DNA of 20,000 bases from Penaeus vannamei (taxonomy: Eukaryota; Arthropoda; Malacostraca; Decapoda; Penaeidae): positions 7,536,751 through 7,556,750 of the forward strand of contig NC_091559.1 in the NCBI RefSeq assembly GCF_042767895.1. The letters are read 5' to 3'. Of the stretch, positions 19,401 through 20,000 are shown one piece after another. The notes beneath the pieces were generated by a model. It did not search any database, had not been told where the DNA came from, and saw nothing but the letters and a program-made list of their open reading frames with translations. The position numbers and the translations under genes were made by a program. The first letter of the stretch is position 1. Every line of letters starts with the position of its first letter.

Positions 19401-20000
19401 TAGTGTGATTGTATTTTATTTTTTTATTTTTCTTACATTTCTCCATCTATTTCTCCCTTATAAATGGCGGTAAATTGTCTATTACTGTTTGTGTTTTTTT
19501 TTCGTTTTTGGTAATTACCAATCTTTAAAATTCTCATCAGTGCTTTCATAATCATCAATGTCTTTACCTTTTAAGTATTTCTCTATTTCCTTTTATCTCA
19601 CTTATGAATGACGGGAAATGTTTGGAAAATACTGATTGAATTATATTTTTGTTTTATTTTTTCAAAATCATGACCTTTTTTTTCTTTCTTTTCTCAAATT
19701 TCTATCACATATGAGTGCCGGTATTTTTTGTACAATGTTTTTTCAATCTAATATTTTTCAGCATTTTTTTCATTCTTCAAAATTTTGATGATGCTGTTAT
19801 GATCACTAACAATTTTTTTTCTTCCTTCTTTCTTTTTCACACTTTTGAATGCCAGTATTTTTTGCACAATGTTTTTTTTTTTCATTCAATCTATCAATTT
19901 TCAGCAATTTTTCAATTTTCTAAATTTATGATAATGCTGTGATGATCAATTAATTTAAATTTTCCTCTTTCTTTTTTCACATTTGTCAAATATTTATACA
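19401..20000. repeat. AT-rich degenerate ~110-145-bp tandem repeat
   Basis: Four loosely similar blocks begin near 19457 (ctta taaatggcggt), 19601 (cttatgaatgacggg), 19710 (tatgagtgccggtatttttt) and 19845 (ttgaatgccagtatttttt). Later parts also correspond, for example 'ttttgatgatgctgttatga' and 'tttatgataatgctgtgatg'. Divergence is high, so this is an old repeat continuing past the window. No coding sequence is supported; the short open frame near 19715-19942 is Phe-rich chance reading. Confidence 0.65.

Overview
The window is eukaryotic genomic DNA with one recognisable gene on the + strand. Three short, GC-rich, correctly spliced exons (5694-5829, 8136-8272, 10285-10531) encode 173 contiguous residues of a Beaten path (Beat) family immunoglobulin-domain protein: the end of the first Ig domain and most of the second. 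Everything else is intron or flank, and most of it is tandem repeat. Beat proteins are arthropod axon-guidance ligands. A Beat gene with introns packed with minisatellites and microsatellites suggests an arthropod, and a decapod crustacean such as a penaeid shrimp fits best. That species guess is inference.

Layout. 1-1000: AT-rich sequence with a degenerate 90-bp repeat, a TA microsatellite and a possible hAT end. 1001-2560: 78 units of a 20-bp minisatellite with no indels. 2561-3151: AT-rich spacer. 3152-3411: a MITE-like element with long terminal inverted repeats. 3412-5693: about 59 copies of a 37/41-bp minisatellite, each with a copy of the 3' splice site of the exon that follows. 5694-5829: exon A. 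5830-8135: intron of T-rich, A/C-rich and C-rich repeats. 8136-8272: exon B. 8261-8620: 20-bp repeat built from the exon B donor junction. 8621-10284: a purine tract, then a pyrimidine tract. 10285-10531: exon C. 10532-19400: about 86 copies of the last 37 nt of exon C plus its donor and intron start, including 63 copies at exactly 101 bp. 19401-20000: AT-rich degenerate repeat.

The main observation is that three independent tandem arrays in one gene were each seeded by a different exon-intron boundary: the acceptor of exon A, the donor of exon B and the donor of exon C. Each true junction lies at the edge of its own array, so the gene carries roughly 160 decoy or spare splice-site copies. 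I know of no named system like this. Whether it affects splicing or is only a by-product of local tandem duplication cannot be decided from sequence alone. The upstream exons (signal peptide, first half of Ig1) and the downstream exons lie outside the window or were not recognised. I saw no tRNA, rRNA, CRISPR or intact transposase gene.
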